From a bacterium endosymbiont of Escarpia laminata (GTDB lineage Bacteria; Pseudomonadota; Gammaproteobacteria; Chromatiales; Chromatiaceae), in assembly GCA_003660235.1 (NCBI GenBank), contig QGON01000058.1, positions 46,003 to 110,002 of the forward strand: DNA of 64,000 nt. Reading direction: 5' to 3'. Every line of letters starts with the position of its first letter. Positions within the stretch are counted from its first letter, which is position 1. The notes under the pieces are model-generated. The model was given only the letters and a program-made list of their open reading frames with translations, was not told the DNA's origin and ran no database searches. The position numbers were made by a program, and so were the translations under genes. This document shows, in pieces, positions 60,889-64,000 of the stretch.

Positions 60889-60946
60889 GGTAGGAGCCGC
60901 GCCCAGCGGCGATAAGGCAGGGCTCCTGCAGGTAATGCCGCCTACC
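60889..60946. repeat. REP-like hairpin
   Basis: GGTAGGAGCC (60889-60898) is complementary to GGGCTCC (60920-60926) and, at the outer ends, to CCTACC (60941-60946), enclosing GCGCCCAGCGGCG. Short repeats of this kind, with GTAGGAGC and GCGGCG cores, are common between gammaproteobacterial genes. No second copy is seen in this window. Confidence 0.5.
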
Positions 60947-61009
60947 TTTGATCTCAGTCCGGTGGCTTGAGATCTCTCCCTACGGTCGAGATGACATGAA
61001 CGCAATGCT

Positions 61010-61759
61010 TTATTTGGAAAACACTTTTTTCAGCAGATCAGTGGTTCTGGCTGCTGGGTTTTCCCGGATCTGTTTCTCCTGTATGGCGATATATTTGAAC
61101 AGTCCGTCCATGGTCCGGTCGGTGACATACCGGTCAAGATCAAGCGAGTCGGTATTGAAAAAACCACCGAACATTCCGCCCGCCTGGCCCAACAGCGATT
61201 TATAGGCCGAGGTGACGCCAGCGCTATTCGTGGCCCGTTCTACAATTGGACGAAATTTCTCCTCCAGTTGCGCTTCACTGCTCTTGCGAAAATATTGCGT
61301 CGCGGCATCGTCTGATCCATTCAGTATGGATTTGGCATCACCGAGACTCATGTCACGAATGGAGTCGGCCAGGATTGCCGACGCCTCCGGCACAGCCTGT
61401 TCGGCAGCCCGATTCAAGGTTGTGACAAACTCGTCGACATAGTGCCCCTGCCCTGTCTTACGGGCAATCGATTCAATCGTCTTTAGAGAATCAGGCATGG
61501 CGATGCGCACCAGTTCGTCAGCTAAAAAACCATCCGTCTTACCCAATCGATTGATCGCAGCCTCGACACCATTGGCAAGCGCCTCTTTCAATCCTGACAC
61601 CATGTCACTATTGCTCAACACCGATTGCGTGGCAGTTTCAACATCGTCGCTCTCGAGAAACTGCTTAAAGATACTTTTCCAATCACCTTGTGCACTCGAT
61701 GCAAGCACTGCCAATACAACCGCTGCCGCAAGCAGTCGGGTAAATTCGCGCTTTTTCAT
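61010..61759 (-). CDS. DUF4197 exported protein
   Basis: The 249-residue protein has a signal peptide (LLAAAVVLAVLASSAQG, cut near residue 25) and the DUF4197 signature: GLKEALANGVEAAINRLGKT, LLKKVFSK at the end, and VTDRTMDGLFKYIAIQEKQI. It is helical and probably periplasmic, with no known function. A short AT-rich gap precedes it. Confidence 0.88.
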   Translation of the reverse strand: MKKREFTRLLAAAVVLAVLASSAQGDWKSIFKQFLESDDVETATQSVLSNSDMVSGLKEALANGVEAAINRLGKTDGFLADELVRIAMPDSLKTIESIARKTGQGHYVDEFVTTLNRAAEQAVPEASAILADSIRDMSLGDAKSILNGSDDAATQYFRKSSEAQLEEKFRPIVERATNSAGVTSAYKSLLGQAGGMFGGFFNTDSLDLDRYVTDRTMDGLFKYIAIQEKQIRENPAARTTDLLKKVFSK

Positions 61760-62210
61760 TATCCCTATCCTCTTTGCATATTCATGAATTCTGTTTCACA
61801 TACTTCAGAAGCTTATTATTTCAGCTTATCCAGAAATCCCAGTCTACACAATCTGAGCAAGATCGGTCCGCTTCGGCTATAGGATCCGCAACCCTTCCCC
61901 GCTTTTAAAGGTCGCTTTTGGCATTCATGCCTCCTGCGGCAATCGTCTATCCCTGGACATCCTGGAATACAAGGCGGCGCAAGAGAAGCCGGTTTCAGTA
62001 CAACAGAATTGGACAGGCTGGAAGTGCTTTGCGAGGCAGTGTTTTGACTTTTGTCAGGCTCTCTTCATGTAACCTAAAGGAATTACCGGCATAGCCGCTA
62101 TTATTATTTAGAGTGAATTGAAGGAATTGGCACCAGATTGGCTATTCGTCTGAACAGTAAATGAGAGAGGTGACCTGGAATAACCGCTATTTGGGACATC
62201 ACTGAGACAA
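61760..62210. other. Non-coding stretch before the sensor gene
   Basis: This 451-bp region separates divergent genes. No ORF with coding character is seen. It probably holds the promoters of both genes. GAGAGAGGTGACC near 62161-62173 lies about 40 bp before the sensor start and is too far to be its ribosome-binding site. Confidence 0.45.
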
Positions 62211-63758
62211 ATGAATAAAAACAGTGATTTGACAAGAATCAAACGACCGGTGTTGCTACCGCTGGCCTTGACATTCATTATTCTGACGAGTGCATTTCTC
62301 GCTTCAATTCTATGGATTGAGCAGGAGCATGCAAGAGAGAAATTCCTCTCTCTGAGGAATTCCATCGAAGCCTCTTTCCTGAGGAAACTGGATGATGAGG
62401 CGGCGCTGCTTTCCAGCCATCTCTTTTTCATCAGCAACAGCAGCTGCTTTCAAAATGCCTGGAGGACAAAGGACAGAGAGGCACTGCTGGCATGCAGTGG
62501 ACCCGTCTTTCAGCAAATGCAGGCGTTTTTCCAAGTCTCAGAGTTGAATTATGTCACAGACAATTTCAACTATTTTTTGCGTGTTGACGAGCCCTCAAGA
62601 TATGGAGATTCTGAGCGTGGCCGGGTTGTGCGCCGTGCTGCCAATACCGGAGAACTCAGTTATGGGCTGGAGCTATCCCAACGTGGTCAACTCCTTCTGG
62701 TAATTGCCAAACCCTGGCATATTGAAAACAGCACACCTGGTTTTATCGAAATGGAGATTGATATATCTGATGCTATCTATGAGGTTGCAGCTGTGCAGAA
62801 TGTGGACCTCTTTGCTTTCATTGAAAAACCGGAGATTAATAGGGCATTGTGGGAGCAAGAAGCAAGCCGGTTAGAGAGTGACTATGGTTGGGAATTCCTG
62901 GAAAACCACATTGTCACAATTGGCGACCCATTGAGTTTTCCCGATAAACAGAAACATTTTTTTGACGGCCATGTTATCGGAGATGAAGAACCGGCAATCA
63001 ACTACAGAGACAAGGGGCGCTCCTACTCATTAGGCAAGTTCCCTCTGCTTGACGAGGCCGGTCGTTATATAGGCCATATTGGCATAATCCTTGATAACAC
63101 GGAGGAGCAGACTGCAATCTGGGGGCTGTTCGGGCGTTTCCTTACCCTCTTTCTGGTGGCTGGCGGCATTCTGTTTTTGTTGTTTGTCCGATATCTTGGC
63201 CGCATCGATCAGAGACTGGCAACAGTATACCGCGATCTACATCAGGAGATTACTGAAAGGAAAAGAATGGAGAGCTCTCTGCGCAAGCTTTCGAGTGCGG
63301 TTGAGCAGGGTGCCAGCGCAGTTGTGATCACCACTGATCAAGGAGAGATCGAGTATGTCAACCCTCGCTTCATAGAAGTGACAGGCTACTCTTTGGATGA
63401 GATTAGAGGGAAAACACCCAGAGTATTGCGCTCGGGGGAGACCCAGGCTGACATATACAAAGACCTCTGGAATACCATTTCGGCAGGACGGCACTGGGTT
63501 GGCGATCTGCACAATCGCAAGAAATCCGGCGAACTCTACTGGAGCCATCTCTCTATTTCACCAATTACCGCGGATAGTGGAAAGATCACTAACTACGTGG
63601 CAGTCAGTGAAGATATAACTGAACTGAAATCAGCCCATGAACAGATGGAACGCCTGGCCTTCTACGATACCCTGACTGAACTGCCAAACCGCCGTCTGTT
63701 CAAGAACCGGTTAGAGTGGGCCATTAATTCTACTTTGTCAGATTACACCATGACGTAA
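62211..63758 (+). CDS. Membrane sensor with PAS domain and truncated GGDEF domain
   Basis: The 515-residue product has a membrane segment at ~17-36, a periplasmic sensor region (~37-300, dCACHE-like in pattern, with NYVTDNFNYFLRVDEPSRYG), and a second membrane segment near 305-325 (FLTLFLVAGGILFLLFVRYL). A signalling helix and PAS domain follow (~355-475, EQGASAVVITTDQGEIEYVN, VSEDITELKSA). It then reads FYDTLTELPNRRLFKNRLEW, the first helix of a GGDEF diguanylate cyclase domain, and stops after about 15 unrelated residues. The catalytic GGDEF half is missing, so cyclic-di-GMP synthesis is not possible from this product. Confidence 0.85.
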   Translation: MNKNSDLTRIKRPVLLPLALTFIILTSAFLASILWIEQEHAREKFLSLRNSIEASFLRKLDDEAALLSSHLFFISNSSCFQNAWRTKDREALLACSGPVFQQMQAFFQVSELNYVTDNFNYFLRVDEPSRYGDSERGRVVRRAANTGELSYGLELSQRGQLLLVIAKPWHIENSTPGFIEMEIDISDAIYEVAAVQNVDLFAFIEKPEINRALWEQEASRLESDYGWEFLENHIVTIGDPLSFPDKQKHFFDGHVIGDEEPAINYRDKGRSYSLGKFPLLDEAGRYIGHIGIILDNTEEQTAIWGLFGRFLTLFLVAGGILFLLFVRYLGRIDQRLATVYRDLHQEITERKRMESSLRKLSSAVEQGASAVVITTDQGEIEYVNPRFIEVTGYSLDEIRGKTPRVLRSGETQADIYKDLWNTISAGRHWVGDLHNRKKSGELYWSHLSISPITADSGKITNYVAVSEDITELKSAHEQMERLAFYDTLTELPNRRLFKNRLEWAINSTLSDYTMT

Positions 63759-63847
63759 CTAGCTGAATAATATAAAATATACGTCGTGAAACTCATAAAC
63801 GATTATTGAAGGGAAGAGGTCAAATGACAACCACCAAGGTCATTTGA
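63749..63847. repeat. Inverted repeats just past the truncated sensor gene
   Basis: CATGACGTAA (63749-63758) and TACGTCGTG (63779-63787) are near complements. A second perfect pair, TCAAATGAC (63820-63828) and GTCATTTGA (63839-63847), follows. The GGDEF reading is lost just before the first pair, and the sequence to the window end is AT-rich without a gene. These may be ends of an inserted element. Confidence 0.4.
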
Positions 63848-64000
63848 ATTACCTAATAGATGCATAAGCAGTATTGATTATATTGCGAAGCGATTCGTGA
63901 ATTTTCAGCACCGTTTCGAATCACATTTTCGAAGCAAAACGAGGTCCGTATTCCAACCAGCGACACATTACCTAAAAGGCCTGATGCAGCGCAGAAAAAG

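Overview
The window is a chromosomal segment of a gammaproteobacterium. Two blocks of conserved housekeeping genes are in an order familiar from Pseudomonas and related groups: pheA-serC-gyrA-mtnA-mtaD, and dapB-dnaJ-dnaK-grpE-hrcA / nadK-recN ... fur-bamE-rnfH-ratA ... smpB-ssrA. Base composition is moderately GC-rich in the core. The FNR-type regulator with NO/hemerythrin-type genes suggests a facultatively anaerobic or denitrifying lifestyle. A species cannot be named from the sequence; a sulfur-oxidiser-like Chromatiales-type relative is only a guess.

Layout. 1-8.7 kb: amino-acid biosynthesis (pheA cut by the window edge, serA, serC), gyrA, and a divergent pair for methylthioadenosine salvage (mtnA, mtaD). 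8.9-11.7 kb: wecB, a FliK-like protein and a lipoprotein. 11.7-18 kb: dapB and the heat-shock operon dnaJ-dnaK-grpE-hrcA with an intact CIRCE operator. 18.2-20.7 kb: nadK-recN. 21-24.7 kb: a small-GTPase/roadblock (MglA/MglB-like) signalling cluster lying between recN and fur. 24.8-29.4 kb: fur, bamE, rnfH, ratA, a sodium-dependent transporter, smpB and tmRNA.

29.4-40.5 kb is a genomic island at the 3' end of ssrA. It has a frameshifted, truncated P4-type integrase, then a tightly overlapping minus-strand operon: ribbon-helix-helix gene (frameshifted), hsdM, hsdS, AlbA/RecG-like ATPase, hsdR, YgjP-like metallopeptidase. A second integrase fragment closes it. 41-46.4 kb is a run of small exported or membrane proteins, including an ankyrin-repeat protein, with lower GC in its first part. 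46.6-56.6 kb is one gene for a 3321-residue secreted PKD/FG-GAP/YD-repeat (RHS) protein. 57.2-60.05 kb is an operon of hemerythrin, DUF2249, NnrS-like membrane protein and a Crp/Fnr regulator behind a consensus FNR/Dnr box. 60-64 kb holds small proteins, a DUF4197 protein and a sensor whose GGDEF domain is cut off.

The most unusual signal is an identical ~281-bp element present twice, in the same strand orientation. It interrupts hrcA (16894-17174) and replaces the end of bamE (25740-26020). The host genes rejoin in frame when it is removed, no target duplication is needed, and it carries hairpins near both ends but no transposase. It looks like a recently mobile, non-autonomous, structured element of a type I cannot name.
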